DNA from: Brevibacillus_H sp049846925
GTDB lineage: Bacteria; Bacillota; Bacilli; Brevibacillales; Brevibacillaceae
Assembly: GCF_049846925.1 (NCBI RefSeq)
Contig: NZ_JBNCMT010000015.1
Coordinates: 1-64,000 of the forward strand
DNA length: 64,000 nt
Reading direction: 5' to 3'
A model generated the notes under the pieces. That model saw nothing but the letters and a program-made list of their open reading frames with translations, ran no database searches and was not told the DNA's origin. Below are positions 36,701 to 43,938 of the stretch, piece by piece (within the stretch, counting starts at the first letter, position 1; every line of letters starts with the position of its first letter). Made by a program: the position numbers and the translations under genes.

Positions 36701-36851
36701 GGAAAGCGGTTATGCAAAGGAACGGGGAAGAGGGTTTTCCGTCAATGCGTTAGCGGATAAAGACTCAAGCTATTTTGAAGGCTTTCTCGCAGATTTGATT
36801 GTCGGCGGTCCTGCCCAGCAAAATGTTTATGTTGACGTGAAGAAAGTGTAA
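33753..36851 (+). CDS. Tat-exported molybdopterin oxidoreductase, tetrathionate/selenate reductase type
   Basis: 1032 aa, the length of TtrA/SrdA catalytic subunits. A twin-arginine signal (LDRRGFLKALG, Arg8-Arg9) starts the protein. Cys64, Cys67, Cys71 and Cys138 form the N-terminal [4Fe-4S] site. The molybdenum-ligand position is a cysteine, Cys276 in EHGGYCGIQ, rather than Ser or Sec. bis-MGD binding segments include VWGTNPLTANRG and DPRFSKTAEKA. Operon order and size favour an oxyanion or polythionate reductase. Tetrathionate, thiosulfate, selenate and arsenate cannot be told apart from sequence here. Confidence 0.85.
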   Translation: MNKEKLDRRGFLKALGTIGVVALVGPAFIGPVKQVVNGVWTDERHGIGTDYQDYLADDIIFTSCQQCNASCTIKAYVVAGNANSPYSSVVRKIAGNQYSPIGMVPFGHIQYNTPITNAIKGTGDLGRTGHTFRGAKTCLKGQAGIQTAYDTYRIQKPLKRVGERGSGVWKSITWEEAYKEILEGSNDLGTPGLKAIWAYAPEAQVMADWEKVKKKEKTKAEFASKYNEILIDTNHPDFGPKSNQIVVMSGHRREFIERLSSGSIGSINYYEHGGYCGIQSVVGNVRSHEATKQKKRMIPDYENAEFVLVWGTNPLTANRGPTTFAPQITNAIDRGMKMVVIDPRFSKTAEKAHMWVPVKPGGDGALALAMCRWIIENHRYDDQFLRNPNGKEAELDDEPTWSDATYLVNIGNKKRPFLRAKDLGLGEEEFIVLENGKPVLNTNARQGDLDVNTTINGIKVKSVFRIFKEKVFEKSLEEYSSQCGVPIEQISEIAKEFTSHGKKVGIHSYRGPAMHANGYYSVRAINMLNHLVGNHDWKGGDTSMGAKFKATEGRYDLVTVPNANKAWGIPLTRHKVPYEKTSVFARDGYPAKRPWYPLGNQLIHDVLPSAAEGYPYKIRAMIINRTSPIMSGPRSDMQEKFIRDQKVVELVVSSDIVIGETSKYADFILPDLSYLESWNADEIFPILKYKFAGLIQPVTRIVPDARPTEQVYIDLLKGMGLPGVGDHAFADGSSLHYPEDYYLKRVANIAFDGKKPVQDANAEELAIFEKARKKALGKYFDLNVLKNAVKPEEWKKVVFVLNRGGRYEPLGDEYVGNHIKYQFKNLVHFYDEKAAGFKSAYTGKFFEGVPIADEIRLYNGEVYTPPKPFQFINWKSRNMATHRTESNPWLREIRPENYLWINPVDANKKGIKTGDTVLITSTSAEVKGIALVTPGIKPGVLGANYNFGNFANGAEDVNIDGSIVKKTEKYGHLPFDTNVPLHEESGYAKERGRGFSVNALADKDSSYFEGFLADLIVGGPAQQNVYVDVKKV

Positions 36852-36865
36852 TCCAAAGGGGGGAT

Positions 36866-37468
36866 ATGGAAATGCAGGCAGTAGAGGAACTTCAAGGCAG
36901 CTTAGCACTGGCCAATATTTTGTCGGCTATTTGGCTCGGAGATTGGGAACGTTATGAAACGATATTTAAAGAAATGCCGGAAATAGTAAAAAATGAGTTT
37001 CCCTTTCATCCGTTTTACCATCGAGAAGAAGTAGAAATCTGGTATGACAATCACTTTTCCATCCCTGGATCTTTTTTCATTCCTCCCTATATTTCCTCGT
37101 ATAGCAGCCAAAATGGGGCAGCGGTGGAGGATAGCAAGAAAAACTTACTTTGTTTAATAGGACACTATGAAAAAATGGGATTTTATTATCCGCTAGAGAA
37201 TAATCTCTATCCAGATCATGTTGGATGTTTGATGGCGTTTATCAGTTCTTTATTGCAGGAAGAAATTAAAGCAGCTCAAAGTCTAGATAAAGAATTATCC
37301 ACGGAGTTGGGCACTTTAAAAAAGGAACTATTGTGGGAAAATCTTTATCCTATTTTGCAGCCAATGCAAAAATATGCGGAAAATCGTGTGAGGCATCCGT
37401 TTATTAAAGAATTTCTGAATTACTTTTGTCACACAGTAAAAAGGAAAGAATTATTATTAGTGGTTTAA
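36866..37468 (+). CDS. TorD/DmsD-family maturation chaperone
   Basis: 200-aa, all-helical, cytoplasmic protein with the TorD signature: FIPPYISSYS, then LLCLIGHYEKMGFYYP, then PDHVGCLMAFISSLLQEE. Such chaperones hold the Tat signal of the molybdoenzyme until the cofactor is inserted. Last gene of the operon, 14 bases after the catalytic subunit, with AAAGGGGGG before the ATG. ATG 36872 is an alternative start. An IS remnant begins 9 bases after the stop. Confidence 0.87.
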   Translation: MEMQAVEELQGSLALANILSAIWLGDWERYETIFKEMPEIVKNEFPFHPFYHREEVEIWYDNHFSIPGSFFIPPYISSYSSQNGAAVEDSKKNLLCLIGHYEKMGFYYPLENNLYPDHVGCLMAFISSLLQEEIKAAQSLDKELSTELGTLKKELLWENLYPILQPMQKYAENRVRHPFIKEFLNYFCHTVKRKELLLVV

Positions 37469-37476
37469 TGAGTAGT

Positions 37477-37605
37477 TGATCTGCACCCCTTAAAGTAGAC
37501 ATTGGAAAAACCTCTATGGTTACGGATGAAAACTTTAGGGGGTGCATTTTTATGCCAGCAAAGAAAGGTCAGAAGTTTACTGTCCACTAAACGGGGTCTT
37601 GACCA
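37477..37605 (+). mobile_element. IS3-family remnant (two ends, transposase deleted)
   Basis: The left end (37477-37501) starts TGATCTGCACCCCTTAAAG. The right end (37581-37605) starts TGTCCACTAAACGGGGTC and is an imperfect inverse of it (17 of 25 positions). Between them lies the start of a transposase OrfA: ATG 37552 reads MPAKKGQKF and runs into the right end, stopping after 12 codons. This is a 129-bp internal-deletion relic of an IS3/IS150-like element. No clear target-site duplication was seen. Confidence 0.7.
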
Positions 37606-37633
37606 CTGTCCACTTTCTGCTGCGAGTGTTTTT

Positions 37634-39037
37634 CTATTTACGTGCGACCAGCTTGCGGGTGGAGCTGGTAAAGAAGAGCAGATTGATCAGAACCAATAGG
37701 AACAATCCAAGGAATACATTGCTATAGACGACGCCAGGTCCGTGTAAACCAAGCGGATTTAGCGCAAGCTCTGAAACAGGGAAGTCCAGAATTTTGGTGA
37801 TCATTGCTCCGCTAAATGCACCTGACATAAAGTTGATCATGGAGTAAATCCCCATCCCTACCCCTGTTAATTCTTTTGGCAACGATGTAGAGACAAGCGT
37901 AGCCAAGGAAGATTGGCCGAAGGATTGGCCCACAGAGACAACCATTAGGCATAAAGCAATCACGAATGCTGCATAACCAGAAAAAGTAGACAAGAGGAAG
38001 GTTCCTGCTACTAGAAGCAAAAGGGAGATTCTCGCAACTCGCACACCGCCGATTTTATCAACCAGCTTGCCGCCAACTCGACCCATAATGGCTGCACTCA
38101 TAGCACCGGGGAACAAGACGAGTCCGATCCAGTTCGGGCTCAACAGGTTCACATGAGTCAGCATGAGCGGCAGCATGATCATGGTACCAAAGGCGGCCAT
38201 CCCGGTGATAAAACTGACGATCAATGTATTGCGGTAGGTACGGATAGAGAATATTTCTGCCTGGATGAACGGATTCGAAACCTGATTTTGCCGGAACAAA
38301 AAGAGAACAAAAAGCAAAATGCCTGCAAGCAGAACCAACCAGTGAAAGTTTGTAATGGATACCAGTACGCAGGCAATACTTCCGCCAAATAGCAATCCTC
38401 CGACGACATCCAGCTTTTTGCCTGACTGCTGGTCATCAGGCAGGTATTTTCGGAAAATCGGCAAGGTCAGAAGTGCGCCCAATGAAATCAGGAAGAGAAA
38501 CTTCCAATGCAATGTACCTGTAATGAAACCAGCCACAATGGGACCAACACCTGAAGCAAAAGCTATCATAGAAGCGATGATGCCAAGTACTTTTCCCCGC
38601 TCGCTGACAGGGAAGTATCTCGTAGGAATAAGCATGGCAAGCGCAGGAATGGAAGATGCCCCTGCAGATTGAATCAAACGAGCGGCAAGAACCATCCAGT
38701 ATGTGGTGGAAAGTGCACCAATCAGGGAACCGACGGCAAAAAGAATAAGACCAATTGTCAGCAATTTTTTCATCGGGTAAATATCGCTTAATTTTCCATA
38801 CGTGAGAGATCCCAGTGCGTAAATGATGATGTAACCAGTAACGACCCAGCCAACCTGAGAAGGAAGCAGTTGATACTGGGTAGCGATGGCAGGAAGCGCG
38901 ATATTAAACATAGTTGCATTCATCACGGAAAACAGCAGGATCGTACATAGTGCCTGGATGATTTTTTTCTTGGCAGTATCTGAGACGGAACCCTCTTTGA
39001 TAGAAGGACGTTGGGCAGGCATGGCTGCTGCTTTCAT
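37634..39037 (-). CDS. MFS drug efflux transporter, 14-TM type
   Basis: 467-aa major facilitator protein with about 14 membrane segments, DHA2/TetA(L)-LmrB-like. It has the motif A-like loop GKLSDIYPMKKLL after TM2 and the antiporter-type GVGPIVAGFI in TM5. The start is ATG 39037, 8 bases after GAGGTG. It follows its TetR regulator in the same direction, with a matching operator between them, so drug- or metabolite-induced export is expected. The substrate cannot be named. Confidence 0.87.
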   Translation of the reverse strand: MKAAAMPAQRPSIKEGSVSDTAKKKIIQALCTILLFSVMNATMFNIALPAIATQYQLLPSQVGWVVTGYIIIYALGSLTYGKLSDIYPMKKLLTIGLILFAVGSLIGALSTTYWMVLAARLIQSAGASSIPALAMLIPTRYFPVSERGKVLGIIASMIAFASGVGPIVAGFITGTLHWKFLFLISLGALLTLPIFRKYLPDDQQSGKKLDVVGGLLFGGSIACVLVSITNFHWLVLLAGILLFVLFLFRQNQVSNPFIQAEIFSIRTYRNTLIVSFITGMAAFGTMIMLPLMLTHVNLLSPNWIGLVLFPGAMSAAIMGRVGGKLVDKIGGVRVARISLLLLVAGTFLLSTFSGYAAFVIALCLMVVSVGQSFGQSSLATLVSTSLPKELTGVGMGIYSMINFMSGAFSGAMITKILDFPVSELALNPLGLHGPGVVYSNVFLGLFLLVLINLLFFTSSTRKLVARK

Positions 39038-39061
39038 TTTTGCTTCACCTCGATAGATATG

Positions 39062-39083
39062 TTTGTTAGCACTAACTAACAAA
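39062..39083 (-). promoter_or_regulatory. TetR operator between tetR and the MFS gene
   Basis: TTTGTTAG-N6-CTAACAAA, a perfect 8-bp-arm inverted repeat. The same half-site and 6-base spacer recur upstream of tetR. Confidence 0.75.
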
Positions 39084-39096
39084 ACGATCAAAATGA

Positions 39097-39696
39097 TCAG
39101 GGCTGTACCCCCTGTAAAAATATGCGAACACTTTGTTGCACAAAAGCAGGAACATCGATCGAGCTTATGGCTTTCCCACAACGGGTAGTCGAATGAAAAT
39201 ATCCATAATTCATCCAAATATAAGTCATAGCAGTCGATTCAGGGTCGATTTCCCGCATTTTCCCCATCCGTTGCATCTGTTTGAAGTATTCAATTAGCAA
39301 GTTTTTCAGCATGATCGGATTTCGCTGAAAGAACGCTTCCAGTTCCTGCAGCATTTGCCCTTCTTTGAAAGAGAGAAGGAAAAGCTCTTTATTGTTGTGC
39401 ATGATTCGATGATAGGTCTCACTAATCAACAACAAATCGGCCTCTAGGTCATACGTAAGTCGTTCATCAAAGAGTTTATGAATATGTTCCCCGTAAGAGA
39501 ATCGGCCTACCACTTTTTCAAAGAGGGCTTTTTTGGTTCCAAAATGCCTGAAGAGTGTCATCTCGCTAACACCCGCATGTTGGGCGATCTCCTTGGTTGT
39601 CACAAGGCTGTACCCCTTTTCTGACATCAACGCAAGTGCTGCATGCAGGATTTTATCATAAGTGCACAAGTGCTGAAATTCAACTTCTTTCTCCAT
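39097..39696 (-). CDS. TetR-family repressor
   Basis: 199 aa. N-terminal helix-turn-helix (TTKEIAQHAGVSEMTLFRHF, residues ~33-52) followed by a helical ligand domain. RBS AGGAGGTGG. Two matching palindromes, one in its own promoter and one before the MFS gene, indicate autorepression and control of the transporter. Confidence 0.92.
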   Translation of the reverse strand: MEKEVEFQHLCTYDKILHAALALMSEKGYSLVTTKEIAQHAGVSEMTLFRHFGTKKALFEKVVGRFSYGEHIHKLFDERLTYDLEADLLLISETYHRIMHNNKELFLLSFKEGQMLQELEAFFQRNPIMLKNLLIEYFKQMQRMGKMREIDPESTAMTYIWMNYGYFHSTTRCGKAISSIDVPAFVQQSVRIFLQGVQP

Positions 39697-39710
39697 TTAT
39701 CCACCTCCTG

Positions 39711-39730
39711 ATGTTAGCGGTCACTAACAT
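39711..39730 (-). promoter_or_regulatory. TetR operator upstream of tetR
   Basis: ATGTTAG-N6-CTAACAT. The shared core with the downstream site is TGTTAG-N6-CTAACA. It lies just upstream of the tetR ribosome-binding site. Confidence 0.75.
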
Positions 39731-39786
39731 GGTATATCGTACCCTTCCAAGTGGTCTTTGGTCAATCAGAAAAATGACATATCCAA

Positions 39787-39822
39787 AAAGAAAACCCCAT
39801 CAAAACAAAGTTTGATGAGGTT
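39787..39822 (-). terminator. Terminator of the DedA-KtrB unit
   Basis: On the minus strand AACCTCATCAAA / TTGATGGGGTT with a 7-base loop, then TTCTTTTT, immediately after the ktrB stop. Confidence 0.88.
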
Positions 39823-39829
39823 TCATCAG

Positions 39830-41182
39830 CTATCCGATCATAATCTTTCCTTTTGGATAACGGTAGTATTCTTTCTGTTTTCTTTGTGCAAGGGCAAATG
39901 CGATGGTAAGAGGGCCCACCCTTCCGGCAAACATGGCAAGCGTGATAATGATGCGCCCCAAGGGTGACAGCTCTGGTGTCAGCCCCATGGATAATCCAAC
40001 TGTAGCAAAAGCCGACGTTGCTTCAAACAGGATCATCAGAAAATCGTCTGTTTGCTCTGTAAAATTAAGCAGCATCGTTACAGAGGTTACGATGAACAAT
40101 CCACAAACCGTTACAGTCAGAGATTTGAAAATCATGATTGGCAAAATTCGTTGGCGGAAGAAAATGACGTCTTCTTTTCCGCGAAACTGTGACCAGACAG
40201 CCCCGAGCAGTGTTGCAAAGGTTGTCGTCTTGATACCACCACCCGTTGAACCGGGAGACGCACCAATAAACATCATGAAAATGATCAAAAAGAGTGTAGA
40301 GTGATGTAAATCAGGAATACTGAGCGTATTGGAACCAGCCGTACGAGCGGTAACTGACTGATAGAGTGACCCCCAGAATTTGCCCATAAAGGTTAGTGGC
40401 TGTAGGGTCTTGGGATTGGTGTATTCAACAATAAAGATAAGTACTGTGCCAAGAATGATCAGAATTGCTGTACTTGATAGCACGATCTTGGTATGTAGGG
40501 ACAAACGGCGTTTTTTACGATAATCAACCAGTTCGGCAACAACCATAAATCCGATCCCGCCGAGAACGATAAGCGAACATACCACAATATTGACCAGCGG
40601 ATCGTCTACATAGCCTGTCAAACTGCGGAATTCGCCAAACAGGTCAAAACCGGCATTGTTAAAATTGGAAATAGCATGAAAAAAGCCGAAGTAGATGGCA
40701 CGGCCCAGAGGCATATCAAAGGCGAAGCGCAGCGAAAGTAAAATTCCCCCGACCACCTCGGCAATCAAGGTAAAAATAAGCAATGTCCGTGCTAAACGCA
40801 CGACTCCTTCAATCGATATCTGATTCAGTGATTCTTGCAAGAGCAACCGGTTTCGTAAAGAAATTTGTTTGCCTAACAGCATGGCGAAGAATGTGGCGAA
40901 TGTCATGAACCCCAATCCTCCAACCTGAATCATTGACAGGATAACGATTTCGCCAAACGTGCTGAAAGTTGATCCTGTATCGACAACAACCAATCCGGTT
41001 ACACAGGTAGCCGATGTTGCTGTAAATATAGCATCAATCCAGGAGAGAGGTACTCCACTTTCTGTAGCTATGGGCAAATGCAAAAGAAAAGCACCAATTA
41101 GTATGATCAGAAAAAAGCCAGCAACCAGCATTTTCGGCGGATCATGCCGGATATCATTGAAAAATCGTAATACCATGTCCAA
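39830..41182 (-). CDS. ktrB: K+ uptake channel subunit, KtrB/KtrD type
   Basis: 450 aa, close to B. subtilis KtrD (449). TrkH/Ktr family with four pore repeats; selectivity-filter stretches SATCVTGL, SNFNNAGF, TARTAGSN and SAFATVGLS are visible. It needs a cytoplasmic RCK gating partner; a KtrC/KtrA-like gene lies 8.4 kb away at 49572-50225. The start is uncertain: TTG 41182 touches the preceding stop and fits the AAGAGGA spacing; ATG 41176 is the alternative. Confidence 0.92.
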   Translation of the reverse strand: MDMVLRFFNDIRHDPPKMLVAGFFLIILIGAFLLHLPIATESGVPLSWIDAIFTATSATCVTGLVVVDTGSTFSTFGEIVILSMIQVGGLGFMTFATFFAMLLGKQISLRNRLLLQESLNQISIEGVVRLARTLLIFTLIAEVVGGILLSLRFAFDMPLGRAIYFGFFHAISNFNNAGFDLFGEFRSLTGYVDDPLVNIVVCSLIVLGGIGFMVVAELVDYRKKRRLSLHTKIVLSSTAILIILGTVLIFIVEYTNPKTLQPLTFMGKFWGSLYQSVTARTAGSNTLSIPDLHHSTLFLIIFMMFIGASPGSTGGGIKTTTFATLLGAVWSQFRGKEDVIFFRQRILPIMIFKSLTVTVCGLFIVTSVTMLLNFTEQTDDFLMILFEATSAFATVGLSMGLTPELSPLGRIIITLAMFAGRVGPLTIAFALAQRKQKEYYRYPKGKIMIG

Positions 41183-41797
41183 TCAACGTCCTCTTGTCAT
41201 AAATGAGGTTTTTCTCCATAACAGGAGACTACCACCAAGTAGTATAACTCCAATTAGTATTCTTACCAAGTATTCTTTAATTATCAGAACAAATGTATTC
41301 CAGTTTTCTCCCAGAAAAAAACCGACACTGATCCAAAACGTACAAAACAACCACAAACCGGCAAAGCTGTAGATCAAAAAGACAGGCCAGGATAAATTGC
41401 CGATTCCTGCGATATAGGAAGACAAGGTACGTATACCAGGAAGCATCCGGCCGAATAAAAGAACCAATACGCCGTATTTGCCGGAAAAACGACTGGTCAC
41501 TTCAATGGAGCGTTCTGAAATGAGCAGGAATTTGCCATATCGATATAAGAGAGGCAAGCCGAATCGTTTTCCCAAGTAAAATGCGACAATGGAACCAAGC
41601 CAACTCCCGACTGTGGCAACCAGGATGACCGCAAGTAAAGTAAAACGATAATCACTCGCTAGAAATCCATAGAAAGCCAGCACAGCATCGCCCGGAAAGG
41701 GCAGCCCCATCCCTTCAATAATCAGCGTCATCAACACTCCCCAGTAGCCCAATTCTCCCGTAATGAAAAGTATCGTTTCCCATATATTTGTGAGCAT
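41183..41797 (-). CDS. DedA-family membrane protein
   Basis: 204 aa with four to five membrane segments and the family motifs EGMGLPFPGDAVLAFYGF and FGRMLPGIRTLSSYIAG. DedA proteins are lipid-scramblase-like membrane proteins linked to undecaprenyl-phosphate recycling and membrane homeostasis. The start is ATG 41797 after GAGGTGATTACC; a longer reading frame into the upstream gene is rejected. It abuts ktrB and is likely co-transcribed. Confidence 0.9.
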   Translation of the reverse strand: MLTNIWETILFITGELGYWGVLMTLIIEGMGLPFPGDAVLAFYGFLASDYRFTLLAVILVATVGSWLGSIVAFYLGKRFGLPLLYRYGKFLLISERSIEVTSRFSGKYGVLVLLFGRMLPGIRTLSSYIAGIGNLSWPVFLIYSFAGLWLFCTFWISVGFFLGENWNTFVLIIKEYLVRILIGVILLGGSLLLWRKTSFMTRGR

Positions 41798-41850
41798 GGT
41801 AATCACCTCATCGTAGTATACGGGACATGTAGGTACTTTAAGCCACTTTT

Positions 41851-43281
41851 CTACTTTGTACAGCGAAGGATTGCCGCACCCAATCGACTGATCCAATGTT
41901 GTATTTCCCGAGGTCCCCATGGCGATAATGGAAAACGAACGGCAGGACGGCGCAGTGTGGCTGCTTCTGTTTGCAGACGAAAGGCATGTCCGGGTGAAAG
42001 AACCAGCCCTTCTTCACGCAAAATCTCCAGAAGCTGCAATTCCTGCCTGGTAGCTTCTGTGGTTTCTTCACCCCAACTTACCCAGCAATTTAAACCGCCA
42101 CGGATCGGATGAAGCGTTGCTGTCGATGGGAGTACGTGTTTTGCCGTTTGTTGCAGTACTTGCCAATGGTGAGCGTACTGCGCTCTTCGCTCGGGCAGAA
42201 AGGATTTTTTTAACCACGAGTCCTCCAACATATGGGCAACTGCTTCCAGTACCAGTAGAGATGGTTCGGAGCCTGCAAGTGTAAAGAATTGCTGTGTTTC
42301 TTCGAACGTAAACGGACCTTTCGTTGGCATTGCCAAAAGTCCAAGCTGGAGCTCTCGGGCCAACGTTTTGGAGAATGAATGGATGTAGTAGATAGAAGCA
42401 TGTTCTCCTGCTTGTTGATTTAGCTGATACAAAGTGCGCCTTGGACGGTTAAACCACAAATCTCCGTGGTGGTCGTTTTCAATGATGGAGACACCCTCGG
42501 TTCCTGCCCATTGGAGCAGTTCCTGTTTTCGTTTGCGAGAGTAGCTGATTCCAGTTGGAAAATGGTGATGGGGTTGGATCAACAGCCAGTTTGCCTGTTC
42601 CTGACGATGTGCTTCCAGCAACGAAGGAAGCGAAAGACCTTCCTCATCCAGCGGGATTGAGCGAACTTTCAGCCCATATTGAGTCAGCAGTTTAATAAAA
42701 GGCGGGTAGCTGAATTCCTCAACAAAAACGGTTTCACCAGGTCGAATGAAAAATTGCAAGAGGAAGTGGAAGCCGCTGAGACTCCGATTAAAAAGAAATA
42801 ACTGTTTGGGAGAGATACTTACCCCTCGTTCTTTCTCATGCTTGATAAAGGTTTCCTTGATTTTGCATCGCCGCTCTCCAACCTGATCAGGTGATGAGCC
42901 AAGTGAATCAAAACTGTCGCTAAAAGCCTGACGCAGATGCCGGATAAAGTCAGTTGTCGGCACAGGTGTAGAGTCTTGCAAGGAGACAAGGGCGTCTTCC
43001 CATGAAGTGGACACGTTGTTTTTCAGCTTCTGAGTGATGAAATACCCTTTTCCATGAACCGAAGTCAGCCAGCCCTGATCCACTAGCATATCGTATGCTT
43101 TTTTGACCGTCTCCAGGGAACAGCCAGATATTTTTTTCATCTCTCTAAGGGAGATCAGTTGCTGGGCAGATTGTAGACAAGCACCGTGCGCTAGAGCAGT
43201 CAGTAACTGTTCCGCCAGTTGCTCCGCCAACGGTATATCTTTACGATTTTGTATCCGAAATGCAAAGAAAGGGCGTGACAT
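41851..43281 (-). CDS. MocR-type regulator (GntR HTH + aminotransferase fold)
   Basis: 476 aa. The N-terminal GntR winged helix (~10-80; SLETVKKAYDMLVDQGWL) is joined to a fold-type I aminotransferase domain. PLP-site features are NDHHGDLWF and the Schiff-base lysine in HSFSKTLAREL. MocR proteins regulate B6, GABA, D-Ala or amino-acid genes using PLP as cofactor. No such target gene is adjacent; moaB lies divergent. ATG 43281 follows GGGAGGTACCC. Confidence 0.88.
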   Translation of the reverse strand: MSRPFFAFRIQNRKDIPLAEQLAEQLLTALAHGACLQSAQQLISLREMKKISGCSLETVKKAYDMLVDQGWLTSVHGKGYFITQKLKNNVSTSWEDALVSLQDSTPVPTTDFIRHLRQAFSDSFDSLGSSPDQVGERRCKIKETFIKHEKERGVSISPKQLFLFNRSLSGFHFLLQFFIRPGETVFVEEFSYPPFIKLLTQYGLKVRSIPLDEEGLSLPSLLEAHRQEQANWLLIQPHHHFPTGISYSRKRKQELLQWAGTEGVSIIENDHHGDLWFNRPRRTLYQLNQQAGEHASIYYIHSFSKTLARELQLGLLAMPTKGPFTFEETQQFFTLAGSEPSLLVLEAVAHMLEDSWLKKSFLPERRAQYAHHWQVLQQTAKHVLPSTATLHPIRGGLNCWVSWGEETTEATRQELQLLEILREEGLVLSPGHAFRLQTEAATLRRPAVRFPLSPWGPREIQHWISRLGAAILRCTK

Positions 43282-43334
43282 GGGTACCTCCCGTTGACGA
43301 GGATGTGATTCTTTCATTATAACTGATAGAAGAG

Positions 43335-43364
43335 GTTCAAAAAGTCCAGTTCTCCTTTTTGAAC
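43335..43364. repeat. Dispersed palindromic element, 30-bp form
   Basis: GTTCAAAAAG and CTTTTTGAAC (perfect 10-bp arms) with a 10-base centre. It has the same ends as the elements at 47830-48029 and 52567-52606. It lies between the MocR gene and moaB. Confidence 0.85.
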
Positions 43365-43386
43365 AGGTGATTAGAAGCGTTATAAT
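43359..43386 (+). promoter_or_regulatory. moaB promoter using the repeat as -35
   Basis: TTGAAC at 43359-43364, the right end of the palindromic element, lies 16 bases before TATAAT at 43381-43386. The moaB ATG is 36 bases further on. Confidence 0.6.
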
Positions 43387-43421
43387 AGAATGAAGTTATC
43401 GTGGTGTGGGAGGAATCGGAC

Positions 43422-43928
43422 ATGAGTACAAGTGAACATAAAGCAGAAGCGCCTAAGCAGGTCGGGTGCATGGTTATCACCGTATCGGATACACGCAATG
43501 AGGATACAGACAAGAGCGGACAATTGATGAAAAGCTTGCTCCAAGAAGCGGGTCATGCAATCCCGTTGTACAAAATTGTAAAAGATGACCCGGTTGAGAT
43601 TGCGAATGCCATCGAGGAAGGGGCTGCCGATCCAACCGTACAAGTGATTTTGTTAAATGGCGGGACAGGCATCGCCAAGAGGGATAATACATATGAAGCA
43701 GTTAGCAGTTTGCTGGAAAAGGTGATGCCTGGCTTCGGAGAGATTTTCCGCATGTTAAGCTACACGGAAGACATCGGGTCAGCAGCGATTTTGAGTCGGG
43801 CGATCGCTGGAACGTATAAAGAGAAAGCCATATTCTCTACACCAGGCTCTACAGGTGCTGTTCGTCTAGCCATGACGAAGCTGATTGTGCCAGAGTTGGG
43901 CCATGTAGTGAGGGAATTGAGAAAGTAG
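43422..43928 (+). CDS. moaB: Molybdenum cofactor protein MoaB/MogA family
   Basis: 168 aa. It binds molybdopterin and supports adenylylation before molybdenum insertion. The family motifs TVSDTR, LNGGTGIAKRD and PGSTGAVRLAM are present. ATG 43422 is 7 bases after GGGAGGA; GTG 43401 is rejected because the ribosome-binding site would be inside the gene. It is the only molybdenum-cofactor gene in the window and could serve the molybdoenzyme of the island. Confidence 0.93.
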   Translation: MSTSEHKAEAPKQVGCMVITVSDTRNEDTDKSGQLMKSLLQEAGHAIPLYKIVKDDPVEIANAIEEGAADPTVQVILLNGGTGIAKRDNTYEAVSSLLEKVMPGFGEIFRMLSYTEDIGSAAILSRAIAGTYKEKAIFSTPGSTGAVRLAMTKLIVPELGHVVRELRK

Positions 43929-43938
43929 GTGTTTGCCC

